From positions 15,252,001-15,316,000 of the forward strand of contig OX387203.1 in assembly GCA_947561715.1 (NCBI GenBank): a DNA stretch of 64,000 nt, read 5' to 3'. Shown here in pieces: positions 11,501-22,113 of the stretch; positions within the stretch are counted from its first letter, which is position 1; every line of letters begins with the position of its first letter. The translations under genes and the position numbers were made by a program. The notes beneath the pieces are model-generated. The model was given only the letters and a program-made list of their open reading frames with translations, was not told where the DNA came from and did not search any database. The DNA comes from Ascidia mentula (lineage: Eukaryota; Chordata; Ascidiacea; Phlebobranchia; Ascidiidae).

Positions 11501-14500
11501 TGGCCAAGTAATTTTTTGGCCATGTAATAACTGCAGCAGGGTTTGGTAGCTTTTTGCGTAGTGAACAGCAGTTTTTTTAATTAATTTAACGCGCATAAGC
11601 ACGGTGTTTAAATGAATGTCCTCAGTTACTCACAGCCTCCGTAAATCGCTTTTATTGTGAATATATTTCTTTTTTGATGGGTAGTAAGGCTCGTTTTATT
11701 ACTTTGCAAGTGGATTATATGCCTTTCTCATCCTTTTATGCATGGAAGTTACGTTGAACTGCAGTTTAGAATTGTAACCTTTTAATTTTGTGCATAAATT
11801 GAGCTTAGAAAATGGAAAAAAGTGCTGTGGATGCATTGATAACCAAATGAAAGTTTTTGCATGTTCATGCAATATTTGGTGGTACAAATTGGTGAACACA
11901 ATAGCTTTTTCCACAGTCTAGATAACTGCATCAGATTAGGTAACCAATAGATTTGGAGATGAAACACATCCAATGATTTTTTTGTGTCATTTTCCCAGAT
12001 CCACAGCTGGCACAGTGACCAATTGTTGTTGAGTCGCCCAATCGAGATGTTGTCCAAACTCCACTGCGATATTTGTCAGCAGCAGCGTAATGTGTTAAAC
12101 GGTGTCGACGTACGCCTTCGTCTCACGCGTGGCAAAGATCAATTCGCCGTCATGGCGGCCGCCGACGCCAATCTGAAAATCAAAGTTATCGATGTTCGAT
12201 TATTCGTTCGCAAAGTGAAGCCCTCAGCATCACTTTGTCGCATCAGAAAACGCTGCAATCTCACTCGGCCGTGTGCCCACTGCGTCGTTCGGAAGTTCGC
12301 GTATTTACGATCGCCGGCGGGAGTTAAACGACCGTATGCCATACACTCGTGACCCGGGCAGTTCCTGTCAGGGTGGTCTTGGGCTTTATGGACGGCGCCG
12401 CTTACAACGGTGCTTGGGAACGAAATCCATTTGAGTTCAAGCAACATTAATCACTTATCGTTACACGTGGGCGGACGTACACAACCGGTAAAAGCATTCC
12501 AACCGGATTTTCAAAACGGCCGATACAGTAGAAGCTATTTATCGCTGTTTACTGGGACAAACACTACACGAATCAATCAAACGGGATAACATACTGCTCG
12601 TACCCGCGCGGCTACTGCCTTATCTGTGTGGATCTGACGCCCGATCACAGCGACTTGGCAACGTTTGACCTCATGCATCTCGGGTCGGACGATTTAAAAT
12701 GGTTCTGGCAGCCCCGGTGGATGTAATTGCTTTTTGCGAATGCGACAATATTGTGGAGGTGGACCGCTATCGAAACGTGATTACAGATTTTGCCCCGTGA
12801 ACGCATTTACGAATTACAAATTGGCGCTTTGCTTGCACGTGACCCCGTGACGTCGCGCGTCTTTCGTGGTGTTTACGCACGAGACGAACTTGCGACAATA
12901 CGTCATCAACCCCCGTCATTGTATATTGTTAACAGCGACCTGTCTTTTCGATCTGGCGCCAATTCGCTTGTATTATATTTTGACACTTTCGCAAGACCGC
13001 AGTATTTTCTGGATTTTAGAGCTTTTTGACGGGTTCACACGTCGCTGAAGCTGTGGCAATTATATATGAAAGTTGTCCAGAGCCCTTTTTCGATTACCTG
13101 TGGGCCGTATTGTATTTTTTTCGCGTTGCTACGCGAGCGCGGCTACAAACAGCATAAAATCGTTGACATTTATTTGCATGACTTATATAGAAATGATTTA
13201 ATTGTGGAGCGTTTTGTGGCTAACACACGGGAACGAGCGTGAGGTTTGAACTCACGACCCTGGGCTAACCAGGCCCAACGCTCTCCCAACTAAGCTACAG
13301 GAGCTCGGCAGTTTCACGGGATATATTGTGGCCAAGGTACACTGGTGCGCAAGCGCACAACTTGTCAGGCAACCTTCACATGTACGCAGGTAGCCTATAC
13401 CACTATAATCATCATTTATAAAAATTCATGGTAGTTGTCACAAAAATTCAAGGCTTAACAATATGCTATTCACAAACCCACATGTCTTTTCGCGACCACG
13501 ACTGCTCCGTGTTCTTCTCCGCCGGGCCGCCCCACACCCAATTGACCAACTTTCTTGCTTACCATATTTACGACAAATGCGCGAGGAAAAGATTGCGCCC
13601 AACATATATGAACAATATATAGACTGCGCAACGGTTTAAAAAGAGAAGAACGTACACAAAAAAAAATATAATAGAATTTAGCCGCAAAACGCGCGCGCTC
13701 AGAGCAAACGAGGACTTGTAGAAACACCATCGGAGAGATCGACATGTTTAGCGTAGAAGTAATTTAACCCCTTACGTTCCACATGGCGTGTGAACACGTT
13801 CTGATTAACGACTTGAAAATTCACAATTCCCTTTACGTGGGCGGCCGGTTTTTTCTAGAAAGCGCCATTACAGAGTGACCGCAAAATACAATTTTTAATT
13901 TCCCTAATCCGCGTCAGCAGTGGTGATCGCGCGCACAGCAGCAGTCGCCTTGCACGATATGCCCCAGTGACGTCATGTCTTCGTCACATCGCTTACGATG
14001 CGTTTCGCACGATTTCGCAGGATATGGTATTTTTCAATAAGAAAACAAAATTCGTTTCGAAGCGGACCGAATTGTACCCGATCACGGGATGTTTTGCGAC
14101 AGAAAATCACTTTGCAGTGTTTCGTATGGGTGTGTGACCAGTTCTGAGCGCCTGGTTTACTTTGGCTTCTACTAGGGGGGAGCGATTAAAGCGATCACGC
14201 ATCAGCCGCGCCGCTTTGTCCTGTATTTGACCTAGGTAATCAATAACCCACAAAGCGGTCTATCAGCTCTTGTGGTTGACCTGTTGTGACGAAACATTCC
14301 CCTTGCTTGAATCCAGGTACCTCGCTGCACACGGCAACGCTGAGAGGAATGCATTCCGTTTTATCAGCCTCGAAGTCATAGCAAATCACAAATGGGTAAA
14401 AGCGCTGCAGTGGTGATACGTTAATGCCGCACAGTTGCAAGCGTTCGAAAATCGTCTGCCTCACACACGCGAAACTTCACGTGTGACAAGAGAACACGTT

Positions 14501-17500
14501 TACTGATGTTGCGCGCACCCGGCGCTTGTAGCTCGTAGACGTTGATATTTAAATCAAACAACGCTTCGATTTGGGTTAGAGCGCCCACGTGGGAAGTTAT
14601 CAACACATTTTTCGCCTGTGAATTTCCGACATAACTCGGTGGCGATGCGACCAAAGCCACCGCCCTGTGCCATCTTCAGGTGCGATACATCGAAAAAGAC
14701 AAAGATTGTCTGTAATCGGTCGACCGTCAGTCGTTTGATGGAATGTGATGAGACCCGTGTTGAGCTTAAGACACCTCGGTAAATTGATTGGATTTCCTAT
14801 CCAGGCGTGTGGTGTGTAATAAACGGATAAAGCAAGGTTTGTCAACGCTTCAACTTTCCATTTTGAATCGGGACGCTTTTGTCTGATGATTTCCAAATGA
14901 TCTGCTCCAGCGAGCTTTTGAAAGAACTCGAAAAGTCATCCCGCGAGCGGATCAGAAAAGGTGTGGGGAAAAGTATTGCATTGTTGTCCGACGCGTAAAT
15001 ATCGCCGTTCCCCAGAATGGTTTCTAACGTGAAACCGAAACTAACCGAAGCTGTCTGCTGGCGGTTGCTCGCCGGAAACATATAATTGTCGGTTCGAACC
15101 GCCTCCTGTTTGCAAACATCAGCCAATGAGAAACCATGTCAGTCAATTGCACGCCAGAGCTGACTTTATAAACGCACCTACTTTCACCGTTGATCACTGG
15201 TAAATTTTGCTGGCTAGTGTGTTGGGTTCGCCTGCGCAAGAATCTGTTTTACAAACGAGATCTTTTATCGGTCGGTAAAATACACTTAATCCTCATCAAT
15301 CGCTAATGTACGCGTTGTAACTTCCCGTTTGCCCGGCGCCACTGGATCGGCGAACTCCGGTGAGTTAAGAATGCCCAAGTCACGCAAGATCTCATCAATT
15401 ACATCCGACCCGGCGTACATTGTATCGATTGTGTTAAGGTCACTGCAAAAGTTAATTGGTAACATCTGTGTGCCGGGGTCATTAGACAACTCGAGAGCTT
15501 TACCTCAGTGTAATTTGACTACAGGTGTCGGTCCCCGGTGCCGCACTGTCAGGCGTCAACGGGCAAACTCGAAATCCTTTCGCTGCGCCCACGCCCCCAA
15601 TGTGTTACAAAGAGGAAACAGGAAAATCACGATCAACTTACATCGATCGCTTATGCGCTCAAGCGCGAACAAATTAAACGTACCTCTTGCCACAGGTCTC
15701 GCAAATCGCACAGCGGTTACATTGATTTTCATGTGATATGACCTCATCGGTTTTGGCAAAATGCATGTCACGAAATCCGCCATGAAATCTTACACGCATG
15801 TTTTTTGCAAGACTGGAAAACAGAGAGTATCTGTGGGTGTCTCCGTAAGACAATTTTCTATTTAATATGCGAAACGGAAAGAATACTCTTTCCTGTCTCC
15901 CAATCGGAAAGAGAGTCTCGGAGATAGGAAGGAAGTCTCTGAGATTCTCCCCTCTGTTACCTATATACTACTTTCGTAAAATCCCGATTAAGGTTCAGAT
16001 GAGTCCGTATTCATAAACCCCGATTAAATCTGATCGTTGATCAGTAAGGCGTGTTTTGACCTAAGAAGATGAATCAAGCGATTTGTCGGTAATTTTAGCA
16101 AAAAAACTCCCAGTTTGCTCAATTGCGCCACATAGCGTTAGGTTGTCTGCGCGACGGTGACAACAAGGTCATAAGCAAGGTCAAAGGTTTTGTTTACTTT
16201 CTTGAGCGGCGGTGGAACTATTTGTGGCTTATTTTGAAAACAGTTGGCAGTAGGTCATTATTTATTTTTATTATTTTTATTATATGTAACTGTATTTCTG
16301 ACATTGCCGGAATATTAACTGGCAATAATGCAATAATTTTAACAGGGTCATTTTTGCTTCGAAAAGTAGCATTTTGTCTGTAGTCAAACATGAAAAAAAC
16401 ATGAACAGTTTTCCAAAATAAAATAAAATATTGGTGTTGCTAGTCACAAACTACATTGGCAACATATAAAATAAAAAATGATATGTACAATAAACTAAAA
16501 AAAGGCATGGGAGACCAAATAATTTGATGGAAACATGTTTGAACAAGTAAGAACAAGCATTATGCAAACATAAAACTGTGATTTAATTTGTGTTAGGTGA
16601 GTGGTAAATGTGTGGCGAGGGCTCTGGATAAACTGTGGCTGGAATAAGAAATAATCAACTATTTCTTGACCAGCTTTTAACTATCATGATATACACAGTA
16701 ATGTTTCATGCAACTGCATGATTGGCAGGGTTGCCCCACTGTGCAGGTCCTTACTTGGCGATCACATCTATCGTATGCTGGTAGGGATCCCCCTATCCCC
16801 CTAGGTTGCCTGGCAAGTTATGCGTTTGCACACCAGTGTACATTGGCCACAATATGCATATATATCCTGTGAAACTGCCGAGCTCCTGTAGCTCAGTTGG
16901 TAGAGTGTTGGGCCTGGTTAGCCCACGGTCGTGTGCACAAACCTCACCGGGAGTTTGATTTTTCACATCTCGCTTAGACTTGTCGGGAAAAAGTGGCTGA
17001 TCCTGCTGGGCTGCAAAGCCTGTAAATCTTATTATCATGATATACAGCACCAGAATTATTACTTTTTCTTTGTAGTTGTGTTACATGCTTCAGTTAATCA
17101 GAGTCGGATTGATGTTGGATTTCCCCCTTCTTGAAAATATTAAATTAGTCAACTAAATTGTTTTCATACAAAATAAAATGGTTCAAATGTTTAAAAATTG
17201 TTGCCAGTGATTTTTAAGCTTGTTGTGTTTTAAAATTTTCTTAAAAAGGAAATAAAGCAGTCAGTCCGATCCTATGTCCTTGTAGGATTTTAACTTGAAT
17301 TCAAGTTGAAACACTCCTCGCAAACAAACTATTAGCAATAGTATTGTTGTGTTTGTATTATTCAACATTATTTGCAATATCACACAAGTTTAGATGTATG
17401 TGGAATGTTCCCCATCCCCTCATTGTGTTAATTAAACCCAACTCATGACAATCTGGGGAGCTTGTTATAAACAGACTTTATACTGAACTGTAGCAATATT

Positions 17501-20500
17501 ATTATCTACCTATCATCTTAACATGTTATGTATTTGCTATATAACACATGTGTTTTAACAGATAGAGAAACCAGCACTGCTGAACATGAATTTGAGGCAA
17601 CCAGGATTCCAGCAGTTACTGAAACACCCCAAAAGTCTGGTAATAAAAAATCAAGATTTGGAATCTTAAGTACTTATTACATTTTTGAGTGACTCCCAAT
17701 TAGTGAGAAAATTCAATTTTATTTTGCTTGAAAAGAACTTAAAACATGTATATCAAAGGTTTAGTAATAGGTTTGCAGGCTTCAGAGCCCAGGCATTGTA
17801 GCCTTACTGGATCAGCTCCCAGTGAGGTTGCTTAATTTCGCTCCGACTTGTCCGGAAAAAGTGGCTGATCCAGCTAGGCTGCAATGCCTGGGCTGCCAAG
17901 CATTTAAACCTAATGATCTTAATACGATAGCTGTTTTACTGCATTGTTAAGCCTGTACATGCCAGATTGGAAAGTTGGTTATTTGAGCGGAGGATTGTTT
18001 TTTGGGCGATTGTTAATTGCGCTGGTGATCGAAATGATTTTTGTATGTTAATGCATCAGCACGACATTTTTTCCAATCTGGTGTACAGTGCATATACAAT
18101 AAAAATGCATTATAAAATGACATTGGCAGCAATAAAACCATAATGGGCAGCGATATAACGAAACTAGGAAGAAATGATGGGAGAATTCAAAGGTTGGTCA
18201 CAGACAACCCAACCAGATCAAAATATCGCATTTTGTTACAAGTCCAAATACACAAGAAAGAAAGTGTACATGTAAACAGTTGTCATTGCTGTCAGTCGTA
18301 AACCTGTAAGTCGTAACTTTATTGATGGAAGTAAATTACTCAGAAACCTCTCCTTTGTCGTTTGCATTTAAAATTGCCACAACTACGTAAAAAAGAAAAA
18401 AAAAATTATTCAGGGACAATTACATCACTGCTTCCATGTACTGTTGACAACATTACATTGTATTTTACCCTTTTTACTTGAGTAAGTTAGATGTGGAAAT
18501 ACCATGTAACATATGTGTTTTAACAGATAGTGGAACCAGCACTGCTGAACATGAATTTGAGTCAACCAGGATTCCAGCAGCTGAAACACCAACAAACACT
18601 GGTAACTAAAGATGTTTTTGGAAGACAGTTTACTTTTTTCAATACAAGTGACTTGCCCAACATTAATATACCTATTCACCCATATTAATTTGGATTTATT
18701 GTTATGGAAAGTGGTGTTTATGCGAATATTAATCTAAACCCAACTTAAATCCAGACTCAAACCTTGGCGCAAGTTTGACAAAACTGTGATTTTCAGCGTC
18801 TCGCTCATGTTAAGATATATTTGAAGCATCTTGGTTGTCAAGCTATTGTAAACTAACGACTGCTGAATCGTAGGTTCGCAAATGCTGCATTTCGACATGC
18901 TGGTTTTAATGTTGTTGGGATATCGCAGAATTCTTTAGTGTCGTTATATTATTGTGATATTTGTGGATGTGTCAACGTTTCACGAAAGTTGATAACCATT
19001 GACCTATGTATTATATGTGCATACAAAATAACCTAACCTTGACATCAGTAAATCAGAGACAGAGTGATCCTGGCGTCATTTTTTTTGAAAATGTTAAATT
19101 ATGTGACCAGATTTTTGTTGCACGAAATGAAATTGTTTAAACGATTGAACATTGTTGCCCGTATTATAATAATTTATTATAAAGCAGACAAAGCAGTCAG
19201 TTCGATCCTATGTCCTTGTAGGATTTTAACTTGAATTCGGGTTGAAAGACTCCTCGCAAACAAACAATTAGCAACAGTATTGTTGTGTTTGTATTATTCA
19301 ACATTATTTGCAATATCACACAAGTTTTAATGTATGTGGAATGTTCCTCATCCCCTCACTGTGTTAATTAAACCCAACTCATGACAATCTGGGGAGCTTG
19401 TTATAAACAGACTTTATACTGAACTGTAGCAATATTATTATCTGCTTGTTTTCACAACTATCATCTTAACATGTTATGTATTTGCTATGTAACACATGTG
19501 TTTTAACAGATAGAGGAACCAGCACTGCTGAACATGAATTTGAGGCAACCAGGACTCCAGCAGTTACTGAAACACCCAAAAAACTAGGTGATAAAAATCT
19601 AGCTAGGTTGCAATGCTCTGTAGCCTGTAAACCTACTGATTTTGATATGATAACAGTGATCCCCAAGTAAGGACCTGCATAGTGGGGCGATCCTTCTAAT
19701 CACGTGATTGCATGAAATATCACTCCATTGTTAAATGTGCACATTTACAAATAATATGCAAAATAAAATGACATGGGCACCAATTAAACCATAACAGCCA
19801 CTGATAAAATGAAACTAGACAGTTGGGGGGGAAGTCAGAGGTTGGTCAGGGACGACCCAACCAGACCTTACACTGATTATCGCATGTTAAGTCTAAATTA
19901 TATATGAAAGCGGTTATTTGTGGTTCAGCTGTTGAAGGAAAATAACCCTTAGAAAATATAAATATGTTCAAAGTGCGCCACGTAACCAGAAATTGGATTT
20001 CAGCTGGGGTTGTCATTGGGTCGTGGTTGCCATTCTTTGTTCCTTCTCATACAGATTACTTTGTGTCTAAATTGTAACACATGTTTTTTAACAGCTAATG
20101 AAATCACCAGGACTGCTGCAGATGAACTTGAAGCATCCAGAATATCTCAAGTTGATGCTAAAGCTCAAAGACAAGGTAGAGTATTTAAATTCTACATTCA
20201 CGTACATGTTATAGACTGTGAAAGTAATTTACAGCGATCCGCCACCATCCACACTTGAGGAACAAAAGCATGGTTGTTGGTTACTTGAATAACAACCCTT
20301 TTCCTGCACAAAATATTTTGCAGTATTTATTATGTCCACTGAAATCGTAACAGCAAATAACAGAGCTATATGTGAAAGGTACTGCCCTTAATGAACAGGA
20401 TTGTTTTCTTGTTAAACTTGTCTGTCCCATGGCAGGCATTGCCTTCCAGTCAGTTAGTTGGTCGTCGCCATGTACTGATGATGAGTACTGAAGTGATGGA

Positions 20501-21971
20501 AACATCAGATATTAGTTCTCCTAAATATCAGCACCATCTTAAGATTTCACATATATATTTGTTCTACCGTATTTACTCGATTGTAAACCGCCCTCGACTG
20601 TAAGTCACAAGTAAACGTCATAGTGTTTAGTGCAGTACAACAAATATTGTCACCAAATCTGTCGTTGAACATTGTTACGCTGGAAACCAACTATGATCAA
20701 ACGTATCTGTACGAAGGGGGTTAAAAGGTTAAATTTAATGAACGCAGAACGGAAGACCAAATATCAGTGCGTCAAATATTACTACTACTGCAAAGTTAGT
20801 ATTTGTAAATAGTGCATACCAGCAGGATACCGACACAAACCTTTCAAATATTATGGTGGTAATAAATGGTTGTGAAGCAATAAGATATAAATAATCACAA
20901 GTGTTAAACTGTGACCTTCCACTGCTTACTGTAAGTTATATGTGTGGAAAAACACGCAAGCTTAAATATTTCTTACATTCAAATACTTGGCTACTATTTT
21001 CATCGCAAATCTTGGTCTTGTTTGTTTTTTAGTCGAACGTGGGGAAAAGCTGTTGAAGAAACTTTCCGAATTCCTCCAAGAAGAAGGTGGAGGGGTTTTT
21101 AGTAGAGAGAAACTACGAGGTTTGTGTTTATTTCCAGTTTGATGCGTGATTGTAAATATAACTGTTACGTCACGCTTGATATTATGACGTAACACTCTCA
21201 TTGTCTCCATAGAATTGAAAGTGAACGAAATGTTTTTAGTTTGAGTTGAAAGTTTTGATGGAAGGATATTTTTGTCAGATCCTTCATGTTTGTTTTAATA
21301 AACTTGTTTCAGATTTCCTCGTGGATTTACAGGAAGTTGACAAAAAATACAGGAATAAAATCGCCCTCTCTTGTCCTGGGGCGTTGAATTTATTCGCAAT
21401 CCCACTGAAGATTTCGGATGTTTTCGCTCTCGCGGATTTCCTCCCTCGGATTCGAAAACCCGGTTTGGAGCTGGGGTTAAGGGGATGCGAACTTAATTCC
21501 GAAACTTTCAACATTATTTGTGAAGCGATTATGAAGATGGAATACAAGGTTTGTTTGTGAATAAATATTTATCCGAAATACTTTCATAAAACTTTACTTT
21601 TTGTTAAAAAATAAAACATGGAGTTAATTTTAATCCGGTTTTAAGTAAAATTTTTTTAAAGTTTGAAACCAAGATTTCCGACCAATCTTTATATTTTAAA
21701 TAGTTGGGATTTCTCGACCTGAGTGCAAACAATTTTAAAGAAATCGAAGTTGGAAATATTTGTCGGATTCTCCCTAAAGTGGATAAGTTGTGGCTGCGTG
21801 GGTGCGGAATCGGTTCCGAATCTATTCGAATCCTGAGGGAAGAGATCGGAAAACTGGAATACCCGGTAAGTATTCTGTTTAATTTAAATAAAAACATTTT
21901 GTTAATTTTAATGAAATTAAAAGTTTTGTGATTTTTTTCAGCCGAAAGTTGTGGGTTTGGATCATCAGTAA
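5116..21971 (+). CDS. NLR-family gene (NACHT + LRR), 16 proposed exons, one in-frame stop
   Basis: Exons with GT-AG sites and matching phases chain from ATG 5116 to TAA 21969-21971: 5116-5166, 5275-5443, 5550-5581, 7707-9078, 9159-9251, 9443-9544, 9651-9710, 9764-9835, 17562-17639, 18527-18601, 19510-19587, 20096-20175 (start may be 20095), 21033-21119, 21313-21548, 21704-21865, 21942-21971. Together they give a frame of about 925 codons. Order: Q/N-rich N-terminus, NACHT NTPase, a run of short Thr/Ser/Glu-rich exons, then RI-type leucine-rich repeats. By family this is a cytosolic pattern sensor that oligomerises on ATP binding. The TAG at 8877-8879 would truncate it after the NACHT module, so this copy may be a pseudogene, a null allele or carry a sequence error. 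Exons 7 (donor) and 5 (donor C|GTCAGT) are the least certain. Confidence 0.8.
5582..7706. other. NLR intron 3 (2.1 kb), no supported exon
   Basis: No exon with matching phase was found. It contains the antisense spliced-leader match at 5780-5795 and a weak coding-like frame at 6260-6481 (+, 73 codons, no clear splice context). Otherwise AT-rich intronic sequence. The intron is long because the phase-0 end of exon 3 fits the acceptor at 7706, which precedes GAC ATA CTT in phase 0. Confidence 0.6.
5780..5795 (-). other. Exact match to the Ciona spliced-leader 16-mer, antisense to the NLR gene
   Basis: The minus strand reads ATTCTATTTGAATAAG, which is the Ciona trans-splicing leader as I remember it. 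It is followed by ACAATAAAGG, not GT, so this is not an SL RNA gene with its donor. The chance of an exact 16-mer in 64 kb is small even in AT-rich DNA. It could be the 5' end of a retrocopied, trans-spliced mRNA or transposon transcript. Confidence 0.5.
7707..9078 (+). CDS. NLR exon 4: NACHT domain
   Basis: A single 1,372-nt exon. The ORF has a Walker A motif GPAGCGKTS, a Walker B-type strand AIVCDGLDQ with a following TSRPHSLL sensor segment, and a winged-helix-like HNPLLLQF region, all typical of NACHT NTPases. The frame is clean from 7707 to 8876, then TAG at 8877-8879; the same frame resumes at once and runs to the donor at 9079, including MHQLLQEYFAAYY, the expected end of the NACHT-associated helical region. 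Around the stop (8866-8895) two offsetting indels are also possible, since a neighbouring frame reads LLALESQGF. Confidence 0.92.
9159..9835 (+). CDS. NLR exons 5-8: short symmetric Ser/Thr-rich exons
   Basis: Four small phase 1-1 exons (9159-9251, 9443-9544, 9651-9710, 9764-9835). Three begin with CTTCTG, encoding AS after completion of the split codon, followed by Ser/Thr/Pro/His-rich unstructured sequence. The similarity of their starts suggests exon duplication. All can be skipped or included without changing frame. Confidence 0.65.
9970..11276 (+). repeat. 91-bp minisatellite, about 14 units, in an NLR intron
   Basis: Direct repeats with a 91-bp period; each unit has TTGACAGTCTTTGATTG, ATGACAATTTGCAG and TTGTAAACTGCACTCA blocks. 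Variants alternate (GAGTAGG or ACCAGG; GTGATTGAC or GTTTTTGAC), showing higher-order block duplication, and the last units (10,970-11,220) are nearly identical. There is no unique spacer, so this is not a CRISPR array. Each unit contains a TTTGCAG that could act as a cryptic splice acceptor. Confidence 0.97.
11337..11452 (+). repeat. Tandem duplication of a ~58-bp unit
   Basis: Two adjacent copies of a unit starting GGGCCATGTGACCAA and containing TATGGAAGTGACGCAAATGA lie just beyond the 91-bp array. A few substitutions separate them. A third fragment of the GGGCC/ATG motif occurs on each side. Confidence 0.8.
12040..12790 (+). pseudogene. F54H12.2-like putative virion protein, frameshifted fragment
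   Basis: Relates to the animal family annotated as uncharacterized protein F54H12.2-like, which I associate with PolB-encoding virus-like elements. Recognisable blocks, in order: LNGVDVRLRLTRGKD, VIDVRLFVRKVKPS, KAFQPDFQNGRY, LTPDHSDLATFDL and the C-terminal VEVDRYRNVITDF. These lie in different frames, with stops near 12350, 12590 and 12720. Only the C-terminal half of the usual protein is present. A capsid role is inference. Confidence 0.65.
12790..13222 (+). pseudogene. Adenain-like (adenovirus-type) cysteine protease, broken
   Basis: A first frame (12790-13029) carries IVNSDLSFRSG and FDTFARPQYFLDF, the segment that normally holds the catalytic His and the acidic residue; the His position appears to be Asn here. 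After a frameshift the Cys-containing block FSITCGPYCIFFALLRERG follows, then the helical end of the domain to 13222, directly abutted by a tRNA-headed repeat. In adenoviruses and Polintons this enzyme cleaves virion precursor proteins. This copy cannot be functional. Confidence 0.7.
13225..13375 (-). repeat. tRNA-headed SINE-like repeat, copy 1
   Basis: On the minus strand a tRNA-like module (13306-13232) has a D arm, a five-pair anticodon stem with a 7-nt loop reading GGT, and a perfect T arm GTGAG/TTCAAAC/CTCAC, but the acceptor stem does not pair, so it is not a working tRNA gene. Homology with 16797-16975 extends about 90 bp upstream of the module. It resembles a tRNA-Thr-type head. Confidence 0.65.
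13428..13878 (+). other. Unidentified open frames within the viral element
   Basis: The plus strand has a 52-codon open stretch ending at about 13639 and a small ATG-initiated frame at 13783-13878 (31 codons, starting MACEHVLIND). Base composition matches the rest of the element. They may be remnants of minor virion genes; no homology is recognised. The stretch 13880-14170 shows nothing clear. Confidence 0.3.
14175..15240 (-). pseudogene. Protein-primed-type family-B DNA polymerase (PolB), N-terminal part, broken
   Basis: Overlapping minus-strand frames (15239-15024, 15126-14842, 14896-14600, 14660-14421, 14464-14240) together follow the N-terminal and exonuclease regions of PolB from adintovirus/Polinton-like elements. 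Diagnostic blocks are NLCLFRCIAP, QIEALFDLNINVYEL, and the exonuclease-type RFYPFVICYDFEA followed by PLSVAVCSEVPGF. At least four frame changes separate the blocks. The palm domain with its DTD/YSLYP-type motifs is absent; the gene stops near 14175. This enzyme replicates linear viral DNA. Confidence 0.75.
15289..15783 (-). pseudogene. Two unidentified viral-element frames
   Basis: Minus-strand open frames at 15489-15286 (67 codons, acidic C-terminus TLAIDED) and 15783-15556 (75 codons) share the composition of the element and continue upstream of PolB. No family is recognised. The viral-type sequence ends near 15790, where AT-rich intron DNA resumes. Confidence 0.35.
16003..16060 (+). repeat. 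Harbinger-type terminal fragment
   Basis: The motif GTCCGTATTCATAAACCC followed by GATTAAATCTGATC matches the TIR style of PIF/Harbinger elements and the GATC-rich ends at 25980-26110 and 29590-29736. No partner end was found nearby. Confidence 0.4.
16797..16975 (+). repeat. tRNA-headed SINE-like repeat, copy 2
   Basis: Plus-strand copy of the repeat at 13225-13375, including about 90 bp upstream and a tRNA-like module at 16881-16955 with an intact A box (GTAGCTCAGTTGGTAGAG). Its B box is eroded. Sequence 3' of it (about 16960-17040, ending GCAAAGCCTGTAAA) recurs in part at 17840-17920 and 19600-19640, so the tail may be part of a wider repeat. Confidence 0.6.
17230..19587 (+). repeat. Tandem duplication of intron plus exon in the NLR gene
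   Basis: About 400 bp of intron plus exon at 17230-17639 closely matches 19190-19587, including the block ATCCTATGTCCTTGTAGGAT and the following exon. The exon alone is present a third time at 18527-18601. Unequal crossing-over would explain the run of similar symmetric exons. Confidence 0.85.
17562..20175 (+). CDS. NLR exons 9-12: tandem duplicated symmetric exons
   Basis: Exons 17562-17639, 18527-18601, 19510-19587 and about 20096-20175 are phase 1-1, each following a TTTTAACAG acceptor. The first three encode near-identical units with TSTAEHEFE followed by T-R-I/T-P-A and T-E-T-P; the fourth is a diverged member. The units are acidic and low in hydrophobics, a likely flexible linker or ligand-contact region between NACHT and LRR. 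Because each exon is symmetric, copy number can vary by splicing or recombination without a frame change. Confidence 0.8.
21033..21971 (+). CDS. NLR exons 13-16: leucine-rich repeats and C-terminus
   Basis: Exon 13 (87 nt) encodes a charged helix. Exons 14 (21313-21548) and 15 (21704-21865) encode RI-type LRRs, with LELGLRGCEL, LGFLDLSANNF and VDKLWLRGCGIGSESI as repeat cores. Exon 16 (21942-21971) adds ten codons with stop TAA. Only three to four repeats are present, a short array for an NLR. The junctions between LRR exons are phase 0. Confidence 0.85.
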
Positions 21972-22090
21972 ACATTCGTTCCTCTCATCCGATGGAATCT
22001 CTAGTGGTCCGGATCAAATCAAAACCCGGGGATCTCCCAGAATTAATTTTTGTGTTTTTATGAATTGTCGAAATGAAAGATTTCATTGTG

Positions 22091-22096
22091 AATAAA
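22091..22096 (+). terminator. Poly(A) signal of the NLR gene
   Basis: AATAAA lies 120 bp after the NLR stop codon and 18 bp before the LTR that starts at 22114. The LTR therefore sits at or just beyond the 3' end of the NLR transcript. Confidence 0.6.
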
Positions 22097-22113
22097 ATTA
22101 TGATCAAATATAT

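Larger units (their letters stand above)
12040..15790. mobile_element. Endogenous adintovirus/Polinton-like element, decayed
   Basis: About 3.75 kb with more GC and CpG than its surroundings, lying inside the largest NLR intron. Plus-strand remnants: F54H12.2-like virion protein, then adenain-like cysteine protease. Minus-strand remnants: family-B DNA polymerase N-terminal region and two unidentified frames. This divergent gene arrangement with PolB and an adenovirus-type protease is characteristic of adintovirus/Polinton-type elements. All genes are broken by frameshifts and stops, and a tRNA-headed repeat sits at the end of the protease. Terminal inverted repeats were not found. Confidence 0.75.

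Noticed and set aside
12139..12447. Minus-strand ORF opposite the F54H12.2-like fragment
   Set aside because: Shadow frame of the plus-strand viral coding remnant, which has the recognisable motifs.
13232..13306. Functional tRNA-Thr gene
   Set aside because: D, anticodon and T arms fold, but the acceptor stem does not pair, and the homology to 16.8 kb extends far beyond the tRNA; it is a tRNA-derived repeat.
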